This document shows positions 36,887-46,711 of a stretch of 64,000 nucleotides of DNA, piece by piece (position 1 is the first letter of the stretch; every line of letters begins with the position of its first letter). The position numbers and the translations under genes were made by a program. Under the pieces are notes generated by a model. It made no database searches and was not told the DNA's origin. It worked only from the letters and a program-made list of their open reading frames with translations. The stretch is from Acidobacteriota bacterium. GTDB taxonomy: Bacteria; Acidobacteriota; Aminicenantia; Aminicenantales; Saccharicenantaceae. The stretch is taken from contig JAQULR010000003.1 in assembly GCA_028749205.1 (NCBI GenBank), positions 1 to 64,000 on the forward strand, given 5' to 3'.

Positions 36887-37786
36887 ATGAAAAGCAAAAA
36901 TATATCAATAACCAGAAGAGATTTTCTGCGGGGGACTGTAGGTACCACTATGGGGTTGGCTTTCCTGACACCTTCTTGGCTATCAGCTTCCATCCCCGGA
37001 GGTCCTCAGGCCAAGGCCAGTGGTAAAAGTCTGGTTTTAATAGTTCGGGATGAAAGCGTTCTGGATAGCGGCTCTCTGGTGAATAAACAGGTTCTCTCGG
37101 CTATGCTGGAACAAACCCTGACAGGTCTAACGGGCGAGAAAGAAATGAATAGGGCCTGGTTAAGCTTGGTTAGTCCTGAAGATGTAATAGGTCTGGTACC
37201 TACTACTCTTATGAATCCGACTCATAATGAGCTCATTGAAGTTATTACAGAATCCCTGGTGGCTGCTGGAATCCCTCAAGAGAATATCAGAAATGCCCAG
37301 GGGCGGTTAGTTAACCTTGAATCAATTACCGCTTTGATATCTTTGCCAGGATTAAAAGCCCACTGGTTGACTGGCATAGGAACTGTAATAAAAAATTACG
37401 TACTTTATTCCGGAGCCCCCAGAAACTATCATTACGAGGACAGTGCCAAATTGGGTGAAATCTGGCATCTGCCCCAGGTCAAAGGTAAAACCAGACTAAT
37501 AATAGTTGACGCCTTGCGGCCGGTTTGCGATAAAGGACCGCAATTTGATCCACGATACAGGTGGCCTTACAAAGGACTCATGGCCAGCACCGATCCGGTA
37601 GCTTTAGATGCCATCGGACTTAAGATAATCCAGGCAAAAAGAGATAAGCTAAGGGGCGAACCGTGGCCACTCTCACCACCGCCAATCTGCATAGAGGCTG
37701 CCGATAAAATCTACAAACTCGGACACAGCAACCTTGATAATATTGAAATCAAGACCATCGGCTGGACTCAGGAGCTGTTGATTTAG
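36887..37786 (+). CDS. Tat-signal DUF362-like protein
   Basis: 'ITRRDFLRGTVGTTMGLAFL' and 'PEDVIGLVPTTLMNPTHNELIEVITESLVAAGIPQENI'. Confidence 0.65.
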   Translation: MKSKNISITRRDFLRGTVGTTMGLAFLTPSWLSASIPGGPQAKASGKSLVLIVRDESVLDSGSLVNKQVLSAMLEQTLTGLTGEKEMNRAWLSLVSPEDVIGLVPTTLMNPTHNELIEVITESLVAAGIPQENIRNAQGRLVNLESITALISLPGLKAHWLTGIGTVIKNYVLYSGAPRNYHYEDSAKLGEIWHLPQVKGKTRLIIVDALRPVCDKGPQFDPRYRWPYKGLMASTDPVALDAIGLKIIQAKRDKLRGEPWPLSPPPICIEAADKIYKLGHSNLDNIEIKTIGWTQELLI

Positions 37787-38127
37787 GTAGGTTAAAGCAT
37801 CAGCTTTATATTTCTTAGAGCCCGCGTCTAACTCAACTATGTAGGCTTCTGAAAGACTTAGCAACATCGAGGTATTTAGATCCCCGAGTCTCCCCTAAAG
37901 CCCCTGTAGTGGAAGGGCAACCCATCGTCAGATCGAATCTTTGCCTCAGGATCCAAGGGGATTTTTCTACCAGGTGACGGACCCAAGGCCATCTGTAATT
38001 TACCCACGCACCTGAAAGCCCTGGGCTTTAGGATAGGAATCAATGGTAAATTTTGTTAGGCTTTCGGTACGGGATTTCGGCTTCTACAATATGAGGAAGC
38101 CACGGCCTTTAGCCCCTGGCGGCTTCA

Positions 38128-38607
38128 CTAAAAAAGAGCCTTAAAATAAAAAAAAGTCATAAGACCTGAGGCAATAAGTTTTATTAGGAGTGAAGCAAAA
38201 AATCCTAAAAAGACTCCCCAGCCAGCCTTCAAGGCCTTTTCGTTCTCTTTACCGGCCAGAAGCTCGGCTATTACTGCACCAGCAAAGGCTCCGATTATCA
38301 ACCCTAAAGGCGGAAAGAACAAGAGGCCAACTAACATACCCAGAAAAGCACCCCAGGCACCCCATTTGGATGAACCATATTTTTTGGCTCCCCTAATCGG
38401 AAGGACATAATCCAGGACTACAGAAAGAATAGTCAACCCGGCCATACTGAACAAAAAGGCTGGAGTAAAAACATCCCAGCCTTTAGCCAGGCACAACAAT
38501 ATCAAGCCTAAAAAATTAAAGGGAGGCCCGGCCAGGGCAGGTAATACACTGCCCACCAATCCAAGCACCTGGAGCAAGGCGCCGATGATAAGCAGAAAAT
38601 TATCCAT
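38128..38607 (-). CDS. DUF456 family membrane protein
   Basis: 'VGSVLPALAGPPFNFLGLILLCLAKGWD', 'LDYVLPIRGAKKYGSSKWGAWGAFLGMLVGLLFFPPLGLIIGAFAGAVIAELLAGK'. Confidence 0.85.
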   Translation of the reverse strand: MDNFLLIIGALLQVLGLVGSVLPALAGPPFNFLGLILLCLAKGWDVFTPAFLFSMAGLTILSVVLDYVLPIRGAKKYGSSKWGAWGAFLGMLVGLLFFPPLGLIIGAFAGAVIAELLAGKENEKALKAGWGVFLGFFASLLIKLIASGLMTFFYFKALF

Positions 38608-38803
38608 TGCTTTTATATCCTGTATAATTCTGAATTACCCAGGTTTCCATTTGCTTCTAAGCTGCATTATTCATAAAACGGCAAATTTCTCAAGAGTAAA
38701 GATCATTAATGGGAAAACCAGCGGCATTTTCACAACCGATTCCAGGCAGTCCAGCCACCCCAAGATTTCCAGACAGACAAGAAATTGGCCAGATGATAAA
38801 TTT

Positions 38804-39352
38804 TCAGGCCAGGCCCAAGTCCTGGTCGATCTCCTGCATCGATTGAAGGCAAATAGTGAGAAATTCATCCAGGCTTAAGCCCAGATTGGCACATTTTTCT
38901 ATTTCTTCTCTTCGAGCACCTCGAGCAAAATGCTTCTCTTTATAGCGTCTTTTCAAAAATTCTAAGTCCACAGCTTTAAGTTTTTTTTCAGGGTGCATTA
39001 AGGTGGCGGCAATAATTAACCCAGTGGTCGGATCGGCTGAATATATGGACCAATCCATAGGACTCTGACATGGAACCCGGCCAGCATGGGCTTGAATTGC
39101 TTGAATGATTTCGTGAGGCAAATTGTATTTTTCCAGCATCTTGACAGTTTCAGTGGCATGAAGTTCCGGACTCTTCTCGGTTAACTCATAATCAAGATCG
39201 TGAAGGAGACCAGCCAAAGCCCAGGTTTCTTCATTCCCCACGAGTTTTCTGGCCAGCCCTTTCATGCAGGCTTCCACCGCCAGGCAGTGCTTTACCAGGT
39301 TCTTGTTCTTAAGATTTTGTTTAACAAGTTCCAGGGCTTGTTCTCTGGTCAT
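38804..39352 (-). CDS. HD domain-containing hydrolase
   Basis: 'KHCLAVEACMKGLARKL...WALAGLLHDLDYE', 'HATETVKMLEKYNLPHEIIQAIQAH'. Confidence 0.88.
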   Translation of the reverse strand: MTREQALELVKQNLKNKNLVKHCLAVEACMKGLARKLVGNEETWALAGLLHDLDYELTEKSPELHATETVKMLEKYNLPHEIIQAIQAHAGRVPCQSPMDWSIYSADPTTGLIIAATLMHPEKKLKAVDLEFLKRRYKEKHFARGARREEIEKCANLGLSLDEFLTICLQSMQEIDQDLGLA

Positions 39353-39362
39353 GGGTAACTCC

Positions 39363-40922
39363 TTATAAATTAAATGAAATGATATTATACCTAAACTCTA
39401 TTTTTTTGCTCAGATTTTTATCAAAAACCCGGGCTATAATCGTATAATCTCCTGGCTCTGCGGGGAACCAGGTCCAGGTGTTAAGCTTTGAAGCCTTCCT
39501 AACCAGCCTTTCCTCGCCATTTGGTTTTCGAAGGTAGAATTCATATTTAGGTTTTTCAAATCCAGCTGCCAGAACAGTAAAAGTTATCTGTTGACCGGCT
39601 GGCTGAGGAGATTTCCTGGAAGGACTGATAATGATTTGGGGCTCCTTTTTCAGAGCATAAACCAGGCTATAATCCTGTCTGTAATCATAAGTTCCAACTA
39701 TGAGAAGATCTCCCAGCACCACGGGCTCAGTTCTTATCTCAAAGCTTAATTCGGTCTCAGAAGATTTTTTGCCAGTCGTAGAGTTAAAACCGTAAATTGT
39801 TTTTCCAGATACAGGAACGATTATTTCATTCTGAAAAAGCACCGGACGAAAGAATGTCCTTCCCGGAACCATCTGCCACCAGAGGATATCACCGCCTGAC
39901 TGCTTCAGAGTATAAAGCAGCCCACCTGAGGTCAGAGCATAAATCTGCTCTCCATCAGCCAAGAGATGCTCAATTCGCTGACTTCCGAAATCCATTTGCC
40001 ACTTGGGCTTAGCTTTCTCAAAAGCGAAACATAGGACATGGCCCGAGGTAGAACCGACAAAAAGTTTTCTTTTCTCTGAAACCGCCATTGAGATAATATC
40101 CATCTTAAATTCATATTGAGCCAATTTCTGGCCGGTTTTCCGGCTCAATTGGATGACCTCACCAGAGGTAATTGAGATAAAAATATAAGAAGGAGTGGAG
40201 ATTAAAGAGCCAGAGGCTTCAACTGGAAGGTCGTATTTCCACAGGCTATTTCCAGAATCCGGATCTCGGGCTTCAAGGCTATTTTTATATACCAGGAGCA
40301 AACATCCGTTATCGTTATATGGCGGCTGGCTCAGAATTTCAGTCAGAGTCAAATCTAAGGCCACTTGCCCCTCGCTGTTTATACAATAGAGCCTGTTTTC
40401 TGAGCTTAGCCAAAAACCTTTTTTGCCAGACACCGGTCCCCACGAAATTCCAGACTCCAGTTTTAACGCTTTTTGAAGGTTTCCAGTCCGGGCCTCGGCC
40501 ATATAAACCTCACCGTCATCCATTGCCCATAATGCTCGATCTTTTGCCACAGCCAGGCCAACCAGTTTGCCGGGCGATTTGACTGACCAGACTTCGCTTA
40601 ACCTGGGCCGTAACATTTCAGACTCAGCCTTCGGCTGGACTGCCAGGAGGTGGTCTGAGATTCCGCTTTGATTGGCCAGGACAACTGAATGTGGATTAGC
40701 ACAAGGCTCTTTAACAAATACCGGAGTAATTGACTGAATGTTATCAGGTCTGGCGATTATAGCTTCCAAGTCAATGGTAAAAAATCGTCCCTGGAGATGG
40801 TGGCTAAACGCCAACAGTATTAAAATTATAAAATAAAGAGATACTTGCCAACGAACGGTCAGATTGGACATCCTCTTACTCCTAATTCCAGCTAAAGACT
40901 GATTGTAAATAAACTCAATCAA
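39363..40922 (-). CDS. PQQ-like beta-propeller repeat protein
   Basis: 'GNSLWKYDLP', 'LFVGSTSGHVLCFAFEKAKPKWQMDFG', 'LYTLKQSGGDILWWQMVPG'. Confidence 0.75.
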   Translation of the reverse strand: MIEFIYNQSLAGIRSKRMSNLTVRWQVSLYFIILILLAFSHHLQGRFFTIDLEAIIARPDNIQSITPVFVKEPCANPHSVVLANQSGISDHLLAVQPKAESEMLRPRLSEVWSVKSPGKLVGLAVAKDRALWAMDDGEVYMAEARTGNLQKALKLESGISWGPVSGKKGFWLSSENRLYCINSEGQVALDLTLTEILSQPPYNDNGCLLLVYKNSLEARDPDSGNSLWKYDLPVEASGSLISTPSYIFISITSGEVIQLSRKTGQKLAQYEFKMDIISMAVSEKRKLFVGSTSGHVLCFAFEKAKPKWQMDFGSQRIEHLLADGEQIYALTSGGLLYTLKQSGGDILWWQMVPGRTFFRPVLFQNEIIVPVSGKTIYGFNSTTGKKSSETELSFEIRTEPVVLGDLLIVGTYDYRQDYSLVYALKKEPQIIISPSRKSPQPAGQQITFTVLAAGFEKPKYEFYLRKPNGEERLVRKASKLNTWTWFPAEPGDYTIIARVFDKNLSKKIEFRYNIISFNL

Positions 40923-40930
40923 ACCTGCAA

Positions 40931-41188
40931 ATGGCTGACTTTACTTATCTATTGGTAGCTGATATCATTTGGCGGATGGTTAATTATATTTTGCTGTATA
41001 AAATCAGGAAACTGGTCAAACAGATTCTTAAAGAAAAAATAGAAGACGGGGAAATTGCCACTACTCCTCGCTCCTGCCTGGGTTGTCTTGCCGATGAACT
41101 AAGCTGGGAAATTTATTACCTTTTTAAGGAAAAAGAAGAAAAGAAAAAGGTTACTGGTGAGCCTGGGTCAGAAAACCAGGGAAATTAA
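40931..41188 (+). CDS. Small hypothetical protein
   Basis: 85-aa ORF, divergent from 39363..40922; no recognised domain. Confidence 0.4.
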   Translation: MADFTYLLVADIIWRMVNYILLYKIRKLVKQILKEKIEDGEIATTPRSCLGCLADELSWEIYYLFKEKEEKKKVTGEPGSENQGN

Positions 41189-41504
41189 CTAATAAAGAAC
41201 CCGCTGGAGTGCCAAAAATCTTCAGGCCTCTGACAAAAAATCCTATTTATAGCCTTACTCTCCGAAGTTCATCAATCAGGGCTATCTCAGCTATTAACCA
41301 AAGGCCTGAAAAAGTTGATTAGCCGGCATTATTCATAAAAACTGTCTAAGGGTCAAGATTTTTATTCAAGACTGAGCGAATAATCTGTCTGGAGAGCAAT
41401 AAATAATAATAAATAATACGATTAAAAAAAGGCTCTATCTCTACTTTCCGTTTAGGCGGCGGCTTAAATTGTGCCTCAGGCCGTCCATCTTGATAAAAAA
41501 TAAA

Positions 41505-42836
41505 TCAGTCCCCCTGAGGTAATTTTCCTTGCCGAATCTTTTCCTTCAGGCCTGCCCACCAGTCAATTCTTTTTTTTATTTCTTTCTCAAATCCCAGATT
41601 GCCAGGCTGGTAGTATTTACGACCCTTCAGCTTTTCGGGGAAAGTCTCCATATCGGTAGTAGATAGAGGGTGATCATGAGCATACTGATATTCCTGCCCA
41701 TAGCCGATTTCTTTCATCAGTGGAGTGACAGGATTTCGGATATGCAGTGGCACCGGCTCAAAAGGACTCGCTTCTACATCCTTCATTGCTTGGCCAAAAG
41801 CCACATAGATCCGGTTGCTCTTGGGAGCCGCAGCCAGATAAACTACCGCTTCAGCCAGCGCCAGTTCTCCTTCGGGAGAACCCAGAAAATCATAAGCTTC
41901 TTTGGCGCTGAGAGTTATGGCCAATGCCTGGGGGTCGGCTAAGCCTACGTCTTCTGAAGCAAAACGAACCAGGCGCCGGGCAATATATAGGGGGTCTTCT
42001 CCGGCATACAGCATCCTGGCCAACCAGTATAGAGAGGCATCCACATCTGAATTCCGGAGACTTTTGTGTAAGGCAGATATAAGATTAAAATGCTCTTCTC
42101 CGCTCTTATCATACAGCAGTATTCTTTTTTGAAGGGCTTCTTCTACTTCTCTGGCCGTAATTTCCTTACCCTTAGTCAGGCTGGCGGCAATTTCCAAAGC
42201 ATTAAGCACCCGCCGGGCATCTCCATTAGACTGGTCAAGGAGGAGCTTTAGGGCTTCATGGTTAAGCTGAAGTTTCAACTGGCCAAGCCCATTAATTTCA
42301 TCGGTCATGGCATCTCCGATGATCTTTTTCAAGGCAACTTCATCTAAGGGTTTCAGCACCAGGACTTTGGTCCTGGAAAGGAGAGGAGCTATAACTTCAA
42401 ATGACGGATTTTCAGTAGTCGACCCAAAAAGAATAACATCCCCCCTCTCCACATAAGGTAAAAAGGCCGATTGCTGGGCTTTATTGAAGCGGTGGATTTC
42501 ATCTATAAAAATAATAATTGGCTGACCATAGAGTTTCTTTTGCTGCTCAGCTTGAGCCATGACTTCTTTGATTTCTTTGATCCCTGAAAGAACCGCACTA
42601 AAAAAAAGGCAGGTCAGCCCGAAGTGTTTGGCCAGCATCATGCCCAGAGTGGTTTTTCCTGAGCCAGGGGGGCCCCAAAATATGATAGACACCAGATGAC
42701 TTGATTCAATGAGTTCTGTCAGAATCTTACCAGGACCAAGAAGATGTTCCTGGCCATAAAAGCGATTAAAAGACTGCGGCCGCATTCTCTCGGCTAAAGG
42801 AACATGCTGAGTTTCGATTTTCTGATTTTTTTTCAT
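41505..42836 (-). CDS. rarA: Replication-associated recombination protein A (RarA/MgsA AAA ATPase)
   Basis: 'LAERMRPQSFNRFYGQEHLLGPGKIL', 'IIFWGPPGSGKTTLGMMLAK', 'FIDEIHRFNKAQQSAFLPYVE', 'GSTTENPSFEV'. Confidence 0.96.
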   Translation of the reverse strand: MKKNQKIETQHVPLAERMRPQSFNRFYGQEHLLGPGKILTELIESSHLVSIIFWGPPGSGKTTLGMMLAKHFGLTCLFFSAVLSGIKEIKEVMAQAEQQKKLYGQPIIIFIDEIHRFNKAQQSAFLPYVERGDVILFGSTTENPSFEVIAPLLSRTKVLVLKPLDEVALKKIIGDAMTDEINGLGQLKLQLNHEALKLLLDQSNGDARRVLNALEIAASLTKGKEITAREVEEALQKRILLYDKSGEEHFNLISALHKSLRNSDVDASLYWLARMLYAGEDPLYIARRLVRFASEDVGLADPQALAITLSAKEAYDFLGSPEGELALAEAVVYLAAAPKSNRIYVAFGQAMKDVEASPFEPVPLHIRNPVTPLMKEIGYGQEYQYAHDHPLSTTDMETFPEKLKGRKYYQPGNLGFEKEIKKRIDWWAGLKEKIRQGKLPQGD

Positions 42837-43410
42837 GATCTGAATTTATCTAGGTTATCAATAGATAATCCAAGTAGACTTGCTCTATTCCTCTCCATCA
42901 AACAAAAATCAGGCAGACAACAAGTAAAATCGGGACCTGGCGCGTTTTTCTGAAATCGGTCGACACCCCACATTTTCTTTGCCTCCATTTCTCCTATCGT
43001 CTCCCTCATTTGGTCCTTGTCCCAATCTCCTTATTAAGGATATCTTAAAATCTCGAGCTACGTTCAGTTTTAGGCATACTACAGATTAATCCTTTATTTC
43101 TGGCAACCTTAACTGTTTGTTTAATATTATATCAGGACTATTCACCAAGAATCCAGGCCAGCCTTCCTTATTCCCCTACAGGTAGATTATTTCTTGAGGA
43201 AAGTTAGACCTTTTAAAATCGATGGGTTAGATCCGCCTGAAATAATTATCTTGACAGTTTGACAGGGATCAAGCATCTAATCTTATCAAGCTGGCTGATT
43301 TTAAGGTAAAAGGTTTAGGAATCTATATATTTTTGAAGCCGCTTTTTCTCTGTTTTTTTTGTTTATTTTGCCCAGTAAAACCGTTAGAATATTTCAAATA
43401 GGAGACTATA

Positions 43411-44307
43411 ATGCAGCAATCAAAAAAACTTCCCACGATTAAGAGCCTGATTGGATTAATCTTAATTTTAGTTGTCTTTTTTTCTTCATCCTGGCCTGTC
43501 CTTGCCCAAGTCCGACCCAGAGGTTATCTGTTTATCATTGGCGGAGGGGTCCGCCCAGAAAGCATGATGAAACGGTTTGTGGAGTTAGCCACTAAATCTG
43601 GAAGTGGCCGGATAGTTGTTCTACCGATGGCCAGCGCTACTCCGGACGAGACGGGCCGCCACCTGGTTGAGGAATTTCTCCAGCTTGGAGCTAAGGAAGC
43701 GGTTTACTACAATTTTAACCGGCGGGAAGCCGAAAAATACCCCAACGCCCGCCTCCTGGCTGAAAGTGGTGGTATCTTTTTCTCTGGAGGTGTCCAGAGT
43801 AGAATCACTGAAGCTATCTTGGATACTCCTATTCACAACATGATAAAAGAACTTTACCAGAAGGGTGCGGTCATCGGTGGAACCAGCGCCGGAGCAGCCG
43901 TCATGAGCGAGCTGATGATCACCGGCGATGAAGCCAGAAAACCCGAAGAGGGCCATGAATTTGAAACTATTGAGTCTGGAAATATTATTGTTTCCAGGGG
44001 TCTCGGTTTGATAAACTCAGCGGTCATTGACCAGCACTTTGCTACCAGAAAACGGCATAATCGCCTGATAAGCATAATTGCCGGCCATCCTGAACTATTG
44101 GGCATAGGGATTGACGAATCCACAGCCATTATTGTTTATCCTGACGAGACTTTTGAGGTCATTGGTTCTAAGAACGTCATAGTTTATGATGCTAAAAAAT
44201 CTAAGATTGAAGTCCGAAGAGATAAAGCAATTTCCATCCGAGGTTTAACTATGCACGTTCTTTTAGAAGGAGAAAGGTTCGACCTAAAAAAGAGACGGCC
44301 ATTATAG
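43411..44307 (+). CDS. cphB: Exported cyanophycinase (S51 family)
   Basis: 'GYLFIIGGGVRPESMMKRFVELA', 'IFFSGGVQSRITEAI', 'GAVIGGTSAGAAVMSELMI'; N-terminal signal peptide. Confidence 0.88.
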   Translation: MQQSKKLPTIKSLIGLILILVVFFSSSWPVLAQVRPRGYLFIIGGGVRPESMMKRFVELATKSGSGRIVVLPMASATPDETGRHLVEEFLQLGAKEAVYYNFNRREAEKYPNARLLAESGGIFFSGGVQSRITEAILDTPIHNMIKELYQKGAVIGGTSAGAAVMSELMITGDEARKPEEGHEFETIESGNIIVSRGLGLINSAVIDQHFATRKRHNRLISIIAGHPELLGIGIDESTAIIVYPDETFEVIGSKNVIVYDAKKSKIEVRRDKAISIRGLTMHVLLEGERFDLKKRRPL

Positions 44308-44397
44308 TCACTGGCTCATCCTGATCTGACGATTATCTGATTTCTGTGTTCTTGACGAAGTTTAGGTTAAATGTTAATGTTTTGATGAAGCTGGCTT

Positions 44398-44784
44398 ATG
44401 ATCCAACATCAGAAAAACATAGACCTAAGAGAATCTATAAACAAAAAATTGATTTTCTCATCGCAAGAAATCTGCCGCTTACTCCAAATCACTCCAGAAA
44501 CCTTGAAAGACTGGGAAAATGAGTTTCCTCTTTTTTTTGCCGGTCAGACTGCTTCTGGCAAACAGATTTACCGTCAGAAGGATGTGCTAATTATTCTAAG
44601 AATTAAAGAGCTACTTGAAGAAAACACTTTGACTACTGCCGGCATTAAGAGAAAAATAGAGGAAGAATTCGGTTTCAAAACTGATCAGATTCCCCCAGAA
44701 AGGCTTTATTCGGTTCTGGCTAAAATCAAAGAAGAACTCATCGAGATTCTTAAGACTCTTGAAAAAAAACAAAAAAAAGGTTAA
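44398..44784 (+). CDS. MerR-family transcriptional regulator
   Basis: 'FSSQEICRLLQITPETLKDWENEFPLFF...KQIYRQKDVLIILRIKELL'. Confidence 0.75.
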   Translation: MIQHQKNIDLRESINKKLIFSSQEICRLLQITPETLKDWENEFPLFFAGQTASGKQIYRQKDVLIILRIKELLEENTLTTAGIKRKIEEEFGFKTDQIPPERLYSVLAKIKEELIEILKTLEKKQKKG

Positions 44785-44806
44785 ATTTATTCACCCTGTT
44801 GGTCAT

Positions 44807-44880
44807 CGGGACGTGGCGCAGCCTGGTAGCGCACATGCTTGGGGTGCATGGGGTCAGCGGTTCAAATCCGCTCGTCCCGA
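44807..44880 (+). tRNA. tRNA-Pro (anticodon GGG)
   Basis: CGGGACG/CGTCCCG acceptor stem, anticodon loop TTGGGGT, T-arm GGTTCAAATCC; no encoded CCA. Confidence 0.95.
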
Positions 44881-44954
44881 TTTTTTATTTTGCACCAGAA
44901 TTAACCTGCATTTTTAACAGATAATCCAGGTTAATAAGCCCGCTTGAGATAACC

Positions 44955-45743
44955 ATGAAAACAAAAACATCTAAACCACAGCATCTTTTCCTTCTAACCA
45001 ATGATGATGGTTATTACTCTCAAGGTATAATCACCCTGGCTCAAGAATTGAGCCAGATAGGTCAGGTTTATATCGTAGCCCCCGACCGGGAAAAAAGCTC
45101 AGTATCTTTAGCGCTAACCTTGCGCCGTCCTCTACGAGCCGAAAGAATAGCCAGGAATATTTTTTCCGTGGACGGAACTCCGGCTGATTGTGTTTACATT
45201 GCTCTGAGACATATCCTGCCACGGAAACCGGATTTACTGATTTCAGGTATGAATAAGGGCTCAAATCTTGGCTGCCAAGATGTTTCTTACTCTGGCACTG
45301 TAGCCGCAGCTCTACAGGGAACATTTATGGGTATTCCCTCCATAGCCGTATCTTTATTAGGGCGCAATGGAAGAAATGGCCATCAGTATGATTTTGAAAA
45401 ATCTGCCTCTCTAATCAGGTCTATGGTACAAATACTTCTACAAAAAAAATTGGCCCCCAAAATATACCTTAATATTAATATACCTCCTTTCCCTGTCAAG
45501 GGGATAAAAATTACTCGCCTGGGTGAAAAGCGCTACTCACCGGAGCTTATAAAAAAGAGAGATCCTCGAGGTAAAACTTATTTCTGGATAGGCGTCGGAA
45601 ACCCGCAGGCAGTTGGCCCGAGAAACTCTGATGTTCAGGTAATAGAAAAAGGCTGGGTGTCCATTACCCCCCTACAGATTGACCGAACCGCTCAGGCCGT
45701 TATCAGCAGTCAGCTTCTAACCAGGCTCAAAAAATGCTGTTAG
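44955..45743 (+). CDS. surE: 5'/3'-nucleotidase SurE
   Basis: 'LLTNDDGYYSQGI', 'VDGTPADCVYIAL', 'LLISGMNKGSNLGCQDVSYSGTVAAALQG'. Confidence 0.96.
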   Translation: MKTKTSKPQHLFLLTNDDGYYSQGIITLAQELSQIGQVYIVAPDREKSSVSLALTLRRPLRAERIARNIFSVDGTPADCVYIALRHILPRKPDLLISGMNKGSNLGCQDVSYSGTVAAALQGTFMGIPSIAVSLLGRNGRNGHQYDFEKSASLIRSMVQILLQKKLAPKIYLNINIPPFPVKGIKITRLGEKRYSPELIKKRDPRGKTYFWIGVGNPQAVGPRNSDVQVIEKGWVSITPLQIDRTAQAVISSQLLTRLKKCC

Positions 45744-45790
45744 CTGTCCTAATTCTTAAGAATGTACCTTACCTCTATTAGAAATCCCTG

Positions 45791-46444
45791 CTAAAGATTT
45801 TGTGCCTTGGCCCTCCGTTTTCTCCAATAGGTCGCAAAAGCTGGCACCAAAGAAATCACAATAATGATGATAATCACCAAGGAAAAGTTTTGTTTGACTA
45901 CAGGTATATTGCCAAATAAATAGCCGCCTAAAAGAAACAGAAACACCCAGCAGACACAGCCTATTAAACTGTAAAGCAGAAATTTGAGGTAGGTCATCTT
46001 GCTAATACCAGCTATGAATGGAGCAAAAGTCCTAATGAATGGCAGAAACCGGGCTATGACTATGGTTATATTTCCGTATTTTTCATAAAAATCGTGGGTT
46101 TTCTCCATATATTCCAGGTTTAAAAAACGGTTCTTTTCTGTTTTGAAAACCGCTGGACCGACTTTTCGTCCTATCCAGTAATTAGTTATATTGCCTAAAA
46201 AGGCTGCCAAACTTAGAAGCAAAAATAGTCCAAGTGGGTTTAATTCACCGACCGCAGCTATAGCTCCTACAGCAAACACCAGAGAATCACCGGGGAAAAA
46301 TGGAGTGACTACCAGCCCAGTCTCACAGAATATCACTACAAAAAGAATCAGGTAGGTCCAGAGGCCGTATTGATTGATCAGGTCAATGACATAGCGGTCC
46401 AGATGTATGATTATATCTAATAGCTTTATTATGAAATCGCTCAT
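45791..46444 (-). CDS. DedA family membrane protein
   Basis: 'FCETGLVVTPFFPGDSLVFAVGAIAA', 'ARFLPFIRTFAPFIAGISKMTYLKFLLYSLIGCVCW'. Confidence 0.95.
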   Translation of the reverse strand: MSDFIIKLLDIIIHLDRYVIDLINQYGLWTYLILFVVIFCETGLVVTPFFPGDSLVFAVGAIAAVGELNPLGLFLLLSLAAFLGNITNYWIGRKVGPAVFKTEKNRFLNLEYMEKTHDFYEKYGNITIVIARFLPFIRTFAPFIAGISKMTYLKFLLYSLIGCVCWVFLFLLGGYLFGNIPVVKQNFSLVIIIIIVISLVPAFATYWRKRRAKAQNL

Positions 46445-46711
46445 TGGTCATCTACCCCGGTCACTATTAAACATGTTGTTATTTGAAAAATAACTATACT
46501 GACTTTCGATAAAGCTGACAAGCTCTTTCCCTGCTAAGTATTGTTTTTAGCTTCTAACCCTTTTACCTGTTTCTCACTCTGTCATCTAAGCAACCAGCCC
46601 TGGATTAAAATCAATCAAGCCCAGCCTTGAAACCCAATCGACCAGAACAGACGCAAAAAGATCGTTGGAGATCTGATATAATTAACACTGAAATAAATTA
46701 AGCCAAATCTA

